A stretch of DNA of 27,733 nt, taken from assembly GCA_964387585.1 (NCBI GenBank), contig CAYLWW010000008.1:1-27733 (forward strand). Direction: 5' to 3'. This DNA comes from CAYLWW01 sp964387585. GTDB taxonomy: Bacteria > Pseudomonadota > Alphaproteobacteria > Rickettsiales > Midichloriaceae. The position numbers were made by a program, and so were the translations under genes. The notes beneath the pieces were generated by a model, which did no database searches, was not told where the DNA came from, and was given only the letters and a program-made list of their open reading frames with translations. Below are positions 1 through 8,479 of the stretch, one piece after another (the first letter of the stretch is position 1; each line of letters opens with the position of its first letter).

Positions 1-22
1 TTTGAAACTTTTCTTTACCCAT
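1..22 (-). CDS. 5' end of a gene, probably elongation factor Tu
   Basis: On the minus strand an ATG at 22-20 is followed by codons reading MGKEKFQ before the window ends. EF-Tu proteins commonly begin MSKEKFE or MAKEKFE, so this is probably the N-terminus of EF-Tu, the GTPase that brings aminoacyl-tRNA to the ribosome. A purine-rich stretch (AAAGGAAAAGG, then GAAAGAG) lies just upstream of the ATG and could act as a ribosome binding site. Only seven codons are visible, so the identification rests on a short match and on known EF-Tu starts. It is divergent from the hydrolase gene at 366. Confidence 0.4.
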
Positions 23-365
23 TCTCTTTCAACCTTTTCCTTTAAAATTAATATACTTTGTTATTACATTAAATCGATGCAACAACGACTTTTCTTTTTT
101 TATAATGATATTTTTTAATAGTACGTGTAAAAGGATTACAAGCAGTTTATTAAAATGTCAAATCTATATTAATATATAATATGTTTTTTGTTCAGAGGCT
201 ATATTAATGACTTTAAAAGTTGATATAAATATATTTACCACTATCTATAGCAAAAATATTATTCAGATGATTATAAAAATTTTTAGATTGAAATATAAAT
301 TAACAAATTAAAAAACGCTATTTACTTTATAATTTATAAATCATTCATCACTTTACATAAATTAT
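23..365. other. AT-rich divergent intergenic region
   Basis: This spacer separates the minus-strand left-edge gene from the plus-strand hydrolase. Apart from the minus-strand promoter candidate at 135-161 I see no gene. A TATAAT at 328-333 could be a -10 box for the gene at 366, but no good -35 box precedes it. Confidence 0.5.
135..161 (-). promoter_or_regulatory. possible sigma70-type promoter for the left-edge gene
   Basis: On the minus strand a perfect TTGACA (161-156) is followed after 15 bases by TGTAAT (140-135), one base off the TATAAT consensus. The spacing is slightly short. It would give a leader of roughly 110-120 nt before the ATG at 22. The exact -35 box in such AT-rich DNA is suggestive but unproven. 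Confidence 0.4.
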
Positions 366-1463
366 ATGAAATCACTATATAGATTAAGAATATGGGTAAT
401 TTTCAAGCTTTTTTTATGGTATTCAAGACTTTTCTCCAAGAATACTAAACAATATTATAATGGACCGCGTAGTTTAAATTATGACGGTAATGTATTTTTT
501 AATAATGTTAAGACTCATAGTAAAAAAGGTTTCAAAGATTTCCTTTTATGGCGTTCAACTAGAAAAGCAGCAAAATGGCCTAAAATTGCTGAGCCTAAGA
601 GATACGATGTGCCTCCAAATTATATAACTGACAAAGACTCCATTAGAGTTAGCATGGTAGGTCATAGCACTGTATTACTTCAAATTAAGGGAATGAATAT
701 TTTGACTGATCCTATATGGTCAAAAAGAGCTAGTCCTTTTTCTTTTATAGGCCCAAAAAGATCTATATTACCAGGAATAAAGTTCGAAGATTTACCGCCA
801 ATACATGTAGTATTAATTAGCCATAACCATTACGATCATATGGACTATCAAACCATAAAAAAATTAACTAAGCTACATAACCCATTATTTATTACTCCTT
901 TAGGAAATGATGTTCTTTTGAAGTCAATGGTAAAAAATATTAAAGTTAAAACTTTAGATTGGTATCATTCAATATCACTTAATCAAGATGTTTTAGTTAA
1001 TAATGTTAATGATGAAGATGTTGATGATAAAGTTAAAATTCATTGCTATCCAGCCTATCATTGGTCAGCAAGAAGGGGAAGTGATAAAAATAAGGCATTA
1101 TGGGGAGCATTTATAATTGAGTCTAGTGAAGGTAATATTTATTTTGCTGGAGATACTGGTTATATTGATGGGATGAACTTTAAGCAAGCTGCTGATAAAT
1201 TTAAAGAATTTAAATTAGCTCTTATGCCTATAGGTGCTTACTCGCCTAGATGGTTTATGTCTTCAAATCACTTAAACCCTAAGGAGGCTTTAAAAGCTTT
1301 AAAACTTCTAAATACTCAATATGGTATACCTATCCACTATGGTGTTTTTCCATTAGCTGATGATGGATTTGACGAAGCTATTTCGTCATTTAGAAAACTT
1401 ACTTCAGATTTAGTAACGCCTAAGATATTGATTTTAGAGCCAGGAGAAGCTGTATTACTTTAA
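366..1463 (+). CDS. MBL-fold metallo-hydrolase, NAPE-PLD/UlaG/RomA-like
   Basis: This 365-aa protein has the metallo-beta-lactamase fold signature. The HxHxDH metal motif is HNHYDH at residues 153-158. Other candidate metal ligands are H232 in the AYHWS segment, D263 in AGDTGY, and late histidines H302 and H324. The strand VGHSTVLLQ (98-106), followed by ILTDPIWS (112-119), is typical of the family that includes N-acylphosphatidylethanolamine phospholipase D and bacterial RomA/UlaG-like proteins. Family members hydrolyse phosphodiester or lactone bonds using two metal ions; the substrate here cannot be told from sequence. The first 25 residues are hydrophobic and basic (a WVIFKLFLWYS core), so membrane association or an uncleaved signal anchor is possible. 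Length agrees with NAPE-PLD-like proteins. There is no strong Shine-Dalgarno sequence. The gene is convergent with the downstream glycosyltransferase, leaving about 105 bp with no obvious terminator. Confidence 0.85.
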   Translation: MKSLYRLRIWVIFKLFLWYSRLFSKNTKQYYNGPRSLNYDGNVFFNNVKTHSKKGFKDFLLWRSTRKAAKWPKIAEPKRYDVPPNYITDKDSIRVSMVGHSTVLLQIKGMNILTDPIWSKRASPFSFIGPKRSILPGIKFEDLPPIHVVLISHNHYDHMDYQTIKKLTKLHNPLFITPLGNDVLLKSMVKNIKVKTLDWYHSISLNQDVLVNNVNDEDVDDKVKIHCYPAYHWSARRGSDKNKALWGAFIIESSEGNIYFAGDTGYIDGMNFKQAADKFKEFKLALMPIGAYSPRWFMSSNHLNPKEALKALKLLNTQYGIPIHYGVFPLADDGFDEAISSFRKLTSDLVTPKILILEPGEAVLL

Positions 1464-1568
1464 AATATTATAAAGTTACTACAATTTTATCTTACTTTTA
1501 TGCCTAGCTTTTTGGGGTTTTTCAGTAAGCTTATTGAGAAGCTCATTATCCGTCATTTAGTAGATGTT

Positions 1569-3170
1569 TTATATCTTTTTTATTTTGCTTATGCCATGGG
1601 TAGTTTTATTCCAGTAGTATGGTTTTTTAATTAATTCTAATAATGCTAGTATTGCTGCTGCAATATGTAAAGTGAAGTATAGAGGATATAATAGGGCGAC
1701 TTTTTTCATATTAGAGAAAGTGACTTTATTATTTTTGCAGTTTGGTAGATGGGTAATTGATATTGAGTTATATAATAGAGTTGTTATTCCGAGGATAAGA
1801 TTTGTTATTGAGAAGATATAAGTTATATTGCACCAAGGTTGAGGAAAATTTACTATATTGCAGTAATTTAAAGCAATTATGACAAACGAGAAAGGAGTTA
1901 ATAGTAAAGATATAGGTGCTGCTCCTAGCATATAATTGAAGCAGATAAACCCTAGTATGCCTAGTTTTTTATAAGTAACTACAGGAGAAGTCATATAACT
2001 CCAATAGGTATATAGATGGCCTTTTAACCATCTAGCCCTTTGCTTAATCCAACTACTTAAGCTTAAAGGGCACTCTTCATATGTATAGCTATTTATTGTT
2101 CCTACTGGTATTTTATTGATTGCCATCCGTATTCCTAACTCTGCATCTTCTGTTACATTGTGTGAGTCCCATCCTCCTATATTTTTTAGTATACTGACTC
2201 TAAAATGGTTACTACTACCTCCAAGTGGTATAGGTAGATTGTGATTTGATATAGCAGGGAGTATGTAATTGAATAATGTAGCATATTCCATGGTGAACAT
2301 TTTGCTTAAACAGTTTTCATAGGCGTTATAGTAAGTAAGCCTAGCTTGCACACAGCCAAAGTTTGCTTTATCATACTTTAATACCTCTAAAGCTTTTATT
2401 AATTGTTGAGTATCTGGCTGGTCTTCTGCATCCCAAATAGTCAAGAATTCGCCATATACATATTTTAATGCATAATTGCAGGCTTTAGCTTTAGTTTTTG
2501 GAAAAGAGTTTGGTACTATGACTACATTAAAATGTTTTGGTAGGGTTAGCATATTGATCACATCTAATGTTTCTATATCGTCTGACTCTATTATTATTAT
2601 TACTTGTAATTTTTCTTTAGGGTAGTCTAATGATTGTATATTTTGGATTAATTGCTCCACTACCCCAGCTTCTTTATATAAAGGTAATAATACAGAATAG
2701 TAGGGTAGAGTTTTATCTTTAATATTATTTGAATTTTCTGTGTCGGTTTTTGTGATATTGCTTTCTTTGTTTAGTATTATCCCTTTAGTAAATAAGTAAT
2801 TCTTAAAAATAATTAAAAAAAGATAAAGTATATTGGTAAGGTTTATAAAACATATAAGCAATACCTTAGTGTGTATTAAAAAGCTTAAGCTAAAGGTGAG
2901 TATAAGGGCATATAAAGGAATCTTATGTTTAAGACTTAACTCTTTGCTGTAGATAAATTCGTTGCTATTTACTTCTTTTTTGTAATCATTATATGCTTCG
3001 TAGCTTCCATAATACATAGCATCTTTCAGCTCTGTAATATTATCATTTGCGTTTTTATTAATATAATTGCCGACTTTATCTGTAGTACCAATTTGATTAA
3101 TTGTATTTAATTTTGCATTTCCTTTTTTTATGTTTGCTGATTTAATTCCAATTTTAAAATATTTTTTCAT
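1569..3170 (-). CDS. membrane family 2 glycosyltransferase (cellulose synthase/XagB-like)
   Basis: A 533-aa inverting glycosyltransferase with the usual processive GT2 layout. Residues 1-80 are a polar, low-complexity N-terminus. Two membrane segments span about 84-125. The cytoplasmic GT-A domain occupies about 157-385, with a strand ending in YSVLLPLYKEAG, an IIIIESDD acidic motif near 191-198, the DxD-like WDAED at 246-250, the catalytic TEDAE at 340-344 and QRARW at 377-381, which binds the acceptor in cellulose and hyaluronan synthases. Further membrane segments lie near 403-437, 449-475 and 490-512. The C-terminal KKPYYWNKTTHG resembles the end of XagB-type exopolysaccharide transferases. 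It probably polymerises or transfers sugars onto a surface or exported glycan, acting in the inner membrane. The start is uncertain: no clear ribosome binding site precedes the ATG, and a later start at M52 is possible. The neighbouring acyltransferase gene is divergent and could modify the same glycan, but that is inference. Confidence 0.85.
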   Translation of the reverse strand: MKKYFKIGIKSANIKKGNAKLNTINQIGTTDKVGNYINKNANDNITELKDAMYYGSYEAYNDYKKEVNSNEFIYSKELSLKHKIPLYALILTFSLSFLIHTKVLLICFINLTNILYLFLIIFKNYLFTKGIILNKESNITKTDTENSNNIKDKTLPYYSVLLPLYKEAGVVEQLIQNIQSLDYPKEKLQVIIIIESDDIETLDVINMLTLPKHFNVVIVPNSFPKTKAKACNYALKYVYGEFLTIWDAEDQPDTQQLIKALEVLKYDKANFGCVQARLTYYNAYENCLSKMFTMEYATLFNYILPAISNHNLPIPLGGSSNHFRVSILKNIGGWDSHNVTEDAELGIRMAINKIPVGTINSYTYEECPLSLSSWIKQRARWLKGHLYTYWSYMTSPVVTYKKLGILGFICFNYMLGAAPISLLLTPFSFVIIALNYCNIVNFPQPWCNITYIFSITNLILGITTLLYNSISITHLPNCKNNKVTFSNMKKVALLYPLYFTLHIAAAILALLELIKKPYYWNKTTHGISKIKKI

Positions 3171-3509
3171 TTTTGGTTATAAAACAATTGTATTTTATAC
3201 TATGAATAAATTGTCTTATAATGCATTTGTAAAGTAGTTTTATATTAATCAAATAATTTACATCTTTGAGTATAAATTATTAGCCATTAATTCAATTTTT
3301 AAGAGAGCTAATTGTAGATAGATACCAATAATATCTTAAAGAATAAAGAGTTTATAGTAGCGCTAAATTGTTTTGTAACGCGCTCTTCGTAATGAAGGTT
3401 TGTTGTAGATAGCTGCTTTTCGATGTGAGGAAAAATTGCTTTTTGTTAACAATACTGTATTTTTAGAGAATAATTTATAACAATTCCTTAAATATTATTA
3501 CGTATAGTT
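3171..3509. other. intergenic region, no gene seen
   Basis: This is the divergent spacer between the glycosyltransferase and acyltransferase genes. I find no coding potential, tRNA or recognisable repeat. It should contain promoters for both genes, but none stands out from the AT-rich background. Confidence 0.5.
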
Positions 3510-4622
3510 ATGTATAGTAAAAATGTTAATTATATTTCAACCTTAGACCATTTAAGGTTTTTTGCTGCTATACTTATAGTGATTTTTCATTTAGCTAATG
3601 GCGAATTGGTTCATTATTGGCATTTTGATATAGGTGTTCCTCTATTTTTTACTTTAAGTGGATATCTTTTTTTCTCAATCGCTTATAAACATAAAAATGA
3701 AAAAATAATTTACGGAAAATTTATATATAACAGAATATTACGTATATATCCCTTGGTTACCTTATTATTTTTAATGAGTGTGGTTATCATGGATAATTTT
3801 ACGGCGCTTGATTTTATTAATCTTTTTGGGTTAAATTTTCCTGGGAAAGTCCGTGATTCTTGGATAGTTGGAGATTGGGGATATCAATATTTATCATTTA
3901 ACTGGTGGACTATCAGTGTTGAGTTTACCTTCTATCTACTATTTCCATTAATTTTTAACGCATATCGCAAATACGGTATCGCAATTCTATTAAAACTCCT
4001 TTTCTTAATAATCATTTTAAAAATTTTTCTTTTTTATTCGTTATTGCAGGATTATGGGTGGAAAAAGCTAGCTATCTCTTTTAATTATTCATTTTTCGGC
4101 AATTTCGATATCTTCGTTATAGGTATGATAGTTTCTTACTATGAGAAGCAAGAGTTAAAAAGAAAATTCATAGTTTATATTTTAAAATCAAGGTATTTTC
4201 TAACTTTATATATTGCCCTAATGTGGTATTTATTGATAAATTATTTAGATGATTTGCCTATACCATTATCTACTTCAATTATGGCTGTTTTATGTGGGGG
4301 ACTAATTGTTCTATATCAACAAGCCTTTTCTGGAGCGCAAGAAAGTTCTGTATCAAAAATATTATCGACATTAGGAAGTATGAGCTTTTCTATTTATTTA
4401 TTACATGACTTCATAAAAAGTGGATTACAAGGTTTAGGAATAGAAGACTGGTTTTTAAATACCTTTTTAATTTCACTTAGTGCTAATCAAGAAGCTATAA
4501 AGTTTGGTTTACTGTTATTATATATTCCAATTATATTGATGATTTCTAAAATGACTTTTAATGTTATTGAATATCCATTTCTTAGTATGAGAGTAAAATA
4601 TTTTACTAAGGATAATAATTAA
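3510..4622 (+). CDS. membrane acyltransferase of the OafA/NodX type (acyltransferase family 3)
   Basis: A 370-aa polytopic membrane protein. The N-terminal LDHLRFFAAILIVIFH (12-27) has the conserved Arg and His of the acyltransferase-3 family. It is followed by IGVPLFFTLSGYLFF (41-55) and the RILRIYPL motif (75-82). NWWTISVEFTFYLLFP (131-146) is a further family hallmark, and FSIYLLHDF near 292-300 is a usual late-helix motif. About ten transmembrane helices are expected. Family members transfer acetyl or other acyl groups from the cytoplasm to extracytoplasmic sugars such as LPS O-antigen, capsule or peptidoglycan. The substrate is unknown. The divergent glycosyltransferase next door makes surface-glycan modification plausible. 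No good Shine-Dalgarno precedes the ATG. Confidence 0.88.
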   Translation: MYSKNVNYISTLDHLRFFAAILIVIFHLANGELVHYWHFDIGVPLFFTLSGYLFFSIAYKHKNEKIIYGKFIYNRILRIYPLVTLLFLMSVVIMDNFTALDFINLFGLNFPGKVRDSWIVGDWGYQYLSFNWWTISVEFTFYLLFPLIFNAYRKYGIAILLKLLFLIIILKIFLFYSLLQDYGWKKLAISFNYSFFGNFDIFVIGMIVSYYEKQELKRKFIVYILKSRYFLTLYIALMWYLLINYLDDLPIPLSTSIMAVLCGGLIVLYQQAFSGAQESSVSKILSTLGSMSFSIYLLHDFIKSGLQGLGIEDWFLNTFLISLSANQEAIKFGLLLLYIPIILMISKMTFNVIEYPFLSMRVKYFTKDNN

Positions 4623-4990
4623 AAGCTCATAATGAAAATTATAAATTTGTAAGTGAATAAGTTCTATAAAAAGAAACCACTTATCGATTAAATGACGGAT
4701 TTATTTCTGTATTGAAAATTTAATTTTTTTCCTATACATTCTAAATTTCTTATATTTATCAGAAATAAAAACTTGCTAAACTAAAGCGGATAAAAGTTTG
4801 AACTTTTTATATCAGTTGTTGGTAACATACTAAATCTTTATTTATTAATGAGATATTTAGCTTGGTAATTAAACGAGGATATATAAAAGCAATTTTAAGT
4901 TGAATTAAGTAAGAAAAAATAATAGATATTTATATAAAACTCAATATAATCAATAGAATCGGTTAAAAGTTTAATAGAGTAATCGTAAAA
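4623..4990. other. intergenic region, no gene seen
   Basis: Between the acyltransferase and the HAD phosphatase there are about 370 bases of AT-rich DNA. All frames are broken by stops and I recognise no RNA gene, transposon remnant or terminator. Confidence 0.5.
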
Positions 4991-5704
4991 ATGTCGTCGT
5001 CTAAATTGAAATTATCTAAACCTAAAGCAGTATTATTCGATTGGGATAATACTATCATTATCTCTAAATCAATTTTTTATAATGCACTACATGCTGCTAT
5101 GGAGAAATTGGATTTAGATAAACAACTACTTAGCACTAAATTGTTTCAGGAAAATGTCCATCTTTCAGTCAGAGACTCTTTTCCTAATATATTTGGTGAA
5201 AAATGGGAAGAAGCAGCCGAGCTATATAAAGCTCACTTTAGTGCAGTTCATTTGGATAATATTCAGTTAATGCCTGATATAGTAGAAATATTAGATATTT
5301 TATATAATGCTGGAGTTATTATATCAGTAGTAAGTAATAAAGATGGAGAATTTTTAAGAAAAGAAGTGAAAAAGGCTGGACTTGAGCATTACTTTTATGC
5401 GGTAGTAGGAGCATGCGATGCTAATTTAGATAAACCAGCTCCGGATCCAGCTTATTTAGCACTTAATGGGATGTTTAATAAAGAATCATTTAATAATGAT
5501 ATATGGTTTATAGGCGATAGCATAGCAGACTTAGAGTGTGGATATAACTCTAAGTGTTTGCCTATATTATTTGGTAATAAGCCATCTGAAATTCGTATGG
5601 CAAAAGAGAAGGGTATAGATCACTTAATGGTGGAAAATTATCGTGAACTTATTACTTTTGCTGAAAATGTAATGCTTGATACTAAAGTAGAAAAAATAAA
5701 TTAG
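4991..5704 (+). CDS. HAD-superfamily hydrolase, phosphoglycolate phosphatase-like
   Basis: A 237-aa protein with all four HAD motifs. Motif I is FDWDNT (D17 nucleophile, D19). Motif II is VVSNKDG with S115. Motif III is the lysine in DKPAPDP (K148). Motif IV is GDSIADLECG with D176 and D180. An alpha-helical cap of subtype C1 occupies about residues 25-95. HAD phosphatases of this layout dephosphorylate small metabolites such as 2-phosphoglycolate through an aspartyl-phosphate intermediate. Similarity to the Gph group is clear, but the substrate is not certain. It stands alone, with more than 200 bp on both sides, and is probably monocistronic. The preceding sequence has no strong ribosome binding site. 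Confidence 0.85.
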   Translation: MSSSKLKLSKPKAVLFDWDNTIIISKSIFYNALHAAMEKLDLDKQLLSTKLFQENVHLSVRDSFPNIFGEKWEEAAELYKAHFSAVHLDNIQLMPDIVEILDILYNAGVIISVVSNKDGEFLRKEVKKAGLEHYFYAVVGACDANLDKPAPDPAYLALNGMFNKESFNNDIWFIGDSIADLECGYNSKCLPILFGNKPSEIRMAKEKGIDHLMVENYRELITFAENVMLDTKVEKIN

Positions 5705-5919
5705 CTTATTAATTATTATAGATAGATTGTGTTAACTTACTTGTTAATATCTGCTAGATTGTAGCGGTAAGTTAATCTTCTATGGATTTTTTTGGTCTAA
5801 ACTCGTTTTTTTCTATAAGATTAAGTTAATAGTATTAAGCCGTAATCTGAAGTTGGAAAAAATCGTTTATATACAAACAATGATCACAATCAGATAAAGA
5901 TTGGTCATGTGCTTAAACC
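5705..5919. other. intergenic region next to a transposase remnant
   Basis: About 215 bases between the HAD gene and the end of the IS982 remnant. It may contain the decayed outer end of that insertion sequence, but no clear terminal inverted repeat or target duplication could be identified. Confidence 0.4.
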
Positions 5920-6159
5920 TTAGTTCGGGATTAGAATTGAATAAGAGATAGAAGGTTTGGAGGATTTGAGGCAATAAGAAACAATTGCAGCTAGGTAATA
6001 TAGGAGAGGGTTCCAAATAGAGCGATGCTTTGTGTATTCTAGATCAAATCTGGCCTTGAGTAAGCAGAACACCGTCTCAACGATATATCGTTTTCTGAGT
6101 AGAATCTTTTCCAATAATGGCATTGGGGGCGGCTTTTCCTGCCCTTTTTTATCTACCAA
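5920..6159 (-). pseudogene. C-terminal remnant of an IS982-family transposase
   Basis: About 79 codons on the minus strand are open. They read LLEKILLRKRYIVETVF, then a central TKHRS, then a hydrophobic LLYYLAAIVSYCL and a SKPSI end. This matches the C-terminus of IS982 transposases, which typically read (L)RKRxIIETxxDQLK, then SIEHTRHRS, then a hydrophobic stretch and KKPS. Only about a quarter of the transposase is present and the N-terminal catalytic part is missing. The open frame has no ATG; it begins at TTG, next to the palindromic repeat at 6161-6262, which truncates or replaces the rest of the gene. It is not expected to be functional. Confidence 0.75.
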
Positions 6160-6160
6160 G

Positions 6161-6262
6161 GAGACTTCAACAGTTAAAATAAGCGGTGAGCTTGGAAAGC
6201 CTAATTAAATAGGTGAGCGTCAGCGAACCCGCGAAATTTGACAACGCAAATGTTGAAGTATC
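6161..6262. repeat. ~105 bp imperfect palindromic repeat, copy 1
   Basis: The ends form imperfect inverted repeats: GAGACTTCAACA at 6161-6172 and TGTTGAAGTATC at 6251-6262 (11 of 12 paired). The centre contains a small CCTA/TAGG hairpin and the strongly conserved AGGTGAGCGTCAGCGAA. The same sequence recurs at 18372-18479 with small insertions and substitutions. It abuts the IS982 remnant on one side and lies 6 bp from the block shared by the tandem paralogs on the other. It behaves like a small dispersed palindromic element (MITE- or RPE-like); the family is unknown to me. Confidence 0.7.
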
Positions 6263-6268
6263 AAATGT

Positions 6269-6704
6269 AAACTATATTAATCTTCTATCTTTCATTAAGT
6301 TTCTTTAGTTTATTTGATATGTTTTTTTCATCCTTAATACGTTCAACAAAACTTTTTTCATTCATTATATCTGATTGATTGCTTAATATCATTTGTAAGA
6401 TATTTTTATCACTTGATTTTACTTCTTGATCCAGCTTTGTTTGAATGCTTTGAAACTTTTCAGCATGAGTAAATGAATGATCAAAGGCGTTAAAATTTTT
6501 AGGTAAAGAATTGTTAATATCTTCCCATTCTGAATTCAGTTCTGCTTGTTTAGTTTGAATTCGTTCTAAATGATTATTTATTACTTTCTCAAGCGTTATA
6601 TTGTTTAACTGCTTATCCTTAAACTCTTCTGATACAGCTTGATTTAATTCTTTTTCTACCTTTGTTATATCTCTATTAAGAAGTTGTGAAGTACTGGCAA
6701 TTTT
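6269..6704. repeat. 436-bp direct repeat, copy A (3' ends of paralogs)
   Basis: By eye this segment is identical to 8044-8479 at a constant offset of 1775 bases. It covers the C-terminal 137 codons, the stop codon and 16 bp downstream of paralog 1. The first mismatch is at 6705/8480, after which the copies diverge markedly. The sharp edges indicate a recent gene conversion or a very recent partial duplication. Confidence 0.85.
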
Positions 6705-7916
6705 TGCTATAACCACTTCTTCTATTATTCTTTTTTTAAATTCGCTATCCTCAGCACTTATTTGTTCTACCACTTTTATTATAGGCTCTTTTATAAGATT
6801 GCCTTTCCATGATTCACTCTCTTGATTTAGGGTCATGCTATTGTTAATCACATAATCTTTATACAAATCTAATATATTTTTCTTAGTTTTTTTATCAAAA
6901 TTTAAAATTTTATTTTGCTTAATCTCGTTATCTATTATTTGAAATGCTTCATTTAGAATATCAGAGTTATTAATATTCAATTTTATTTTCCTTAAATATA
7001 AGGATGGGTCATCATGAGCTGGTACAGCATGAGTTAACTCGCCAGTTTTAGGATCAAAAACTATTGCTGAAGGACTTCCTTTATCTTTTATATCAGCTAC
7101 TTTTATATCTAAGTTAGGGTATTTCACTATCTCATGCATAATTTTCGCTACGTTATTATCAGAAATAAACTTGCCTGATTCTCTGCTTTTACCACCTATT
7201 AAGTAAACATTTAAGTCTTTATCATTAGGAAATTTATTAATCACTCCGCCTAAGCTTTCAAGATTTACATCAGAATCAATATGAGCTAGAGCACTCTGCT
7301 TGGTATCGGGATCGTGAATTATAACCACTACACATTGCTGGATATTTGTGGTTCCGATTTTAGCACTATTAGAATAGCCTACTTCTCTTTGCTCTATGTT
7401 ATAAGCTTCTCTATCTATTGATCCTTGTTGTAACTCATAGCATTTACTATACTCATGAGTTGCTTCTATATTTTCGCCTTTTTTATCTAATGCCGCAGCT
7501 AAGATATAATGACTAGCTAATTCAGCTAATGGGCCTTTATTTTGGTTTAAAAATATTTGATGATTACTTATAATTTCATCTAAGCTTTTAGTGTTATTAC
7601 TAATATTTATATAATCTTTTGCTATAATCTCTGGTAAAAAGATATCAACTGCTATACATTTAACCGCTGTTTCTAAATTTTTTAGCAATTCTGCTTCCGC
7701 TAATAAATATTCATTTTTAATAAAGTGCTTATAACTAATATCGTAATTTTCTACAATTTGCTGCTTATATTCCAAGTAATGAGCCATCCTCATTTCTGGA
7801 GCAAAATGCTTAGGTAACTCATCCAATTTTTTTAAAATATTCTCTCCTTCTTTTACAACGTCTCCACCTACTCTTAATTTCCAATCTGTTTTATTATTTT
7901 CTTGAGTACTTTTCAT
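6285..7916 (-). CDS. CheD/NTAN1-like deamidase-fold protein, tandem paralog 1
   Basis: A 543-aa protein without signal peptide or membrane segments. Residues 1-120 are helical. A TPR-like helix pair lies at 128-160 (GPLAELASHYILAAAL, then EATHEYSKCY). The central domain, about 165-312, begins with REVGYSNSAKIGTT and contains T189, C195 and H212 in a T-x5-C-x16-H arrangement. That spacing equals the catalytic Thr, Cys and His of CheD chemoreceptor deamidases, and the Cys-to-His spacing also fits N-terminal asparagine amidohydrolase NTAN1. Later strands NVYLIGG (236-242) and AIVFDPKTGEL (284-294), and the YLRK end (307-310), also resemble the NTAN1 layout. The C-terminal 230 residues are charged and alpha-helical, possibly coiled coil. 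The inferred role is deamidation of Asn or Gln in a protein, perhaps a secreted effector; the substrate is unknown. The last 137 residues are identical to those of the neighbouring paralog. Confidence 0.6.
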   Translation of the reverse strand: MKSTQENNKTDWKLRVGGDVVKEGENILKKLDELPKHFAPEMRMAHYLEYKQQIVENYDISYKHFIKNEYLLAEAELLKNLETAVKCIAVDIFLPEIIAKDYINISNNTKSLDEIISNHQIFLNQNKGPLAELASHYILAAALDKKGENIEATHEYSKCYELQQGSIDREAYNIEQREVGYSNSAKIGTTNIQQCVVVIIHDPDTKQSALAHIDSDVNLESLGGVINKFPNDKDLNVYLIGGKSRESGKFISDNNVAKIMHEIVKYPNLDIKVADIKDKGSPSAIVFDPKTGELTHAVPAHDDPSLYLRKIKLNINNSDILNEAFQIIDNEIKQNKILNFDKKTKKNILDLYKDYVINNSMTLNQESESWKGNLIKEPIIKVVEQISAEDSEFKKRIIEEVVIAKIASTSQLLNRDITKVEKELNQAVSEEFKDKQLNNITLEKVINNHLERIQTKQAELNSEWEDINNSLPKNFNAFDHSFTHAEKFQSIQTKLDQEVKSSDKNILQMILSNQSDIMNEKSFVERIKDEKNISNKLKKLNER

Positions 7917-8043
7917 AATTTTTAAAGCAACTAAAAATCAATTAATAAAGGATTTATCTGGTATTTTTCGCATTATTGTATCAATATATATTTAATCAAC
8001 TGGAAATAAAAATATCTAAAAATTTAAAATACATAAGCAATAG

Positions 8044-8479
8044 AAACTATATTAATCTTCTATCTTTCATTAAGTTTCTTTAGTTTATTTGATATGTTTT
8101 TTTCATCCTTAATACGTTCAACAAAACTTTTTTCATTCATTATATCTGATTGATTGCTTAATATCATTTGTAAGATATTTTTATCACTTGATTTTACTTC
8201 TTGATCCAGCTTTGTTTGAATGCTTTGAAACTTTTCAGCATGAGTAAATGAATGATCAAAGGCGTTAAAATTTTTAGGTAAAGAATTGTTAATATCTTCC
8301 CATTCTGAATTCAGTTCTGCTTGTTTAGTTTGAATTCGTTCTAAATGATTATTTATTACTTTCTCAAGCGTTATATTGTTTAACTGCTTATCCTTAAACT
8401 CTTCTGATACAGCTTGATTTAATTCTTTTTCTACCTTTGTTATATCTCTATTAAGAAGTTGTGAAGTACTGGCAATTTT
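8044..8479. repeat. 436-bp direct repeat, copy B (3' ends of paralogs)
   Basis: This is the partner of 6269-6704, lying at the 3' end of paralog 2 with no difference seen by eye. A direct repeat of this size is also a substrate for homologous recombination, which would delete 1775 bp and leave a single hybrid gene. Confidence 0.85.

Noticed and set aside
1548..4700. A 12-bp inverted match (ATCCGTCATTTA at 1548-1559 and TAAATGACGGAT at 4689-4700) flanking the glycosyltransferase and acyltransferase genes, as if it were a mobile cassette.
   Set aside because: Matches of this length are expected by chance many times in 28 kb, and no longer terminal repeat or integrase is present.
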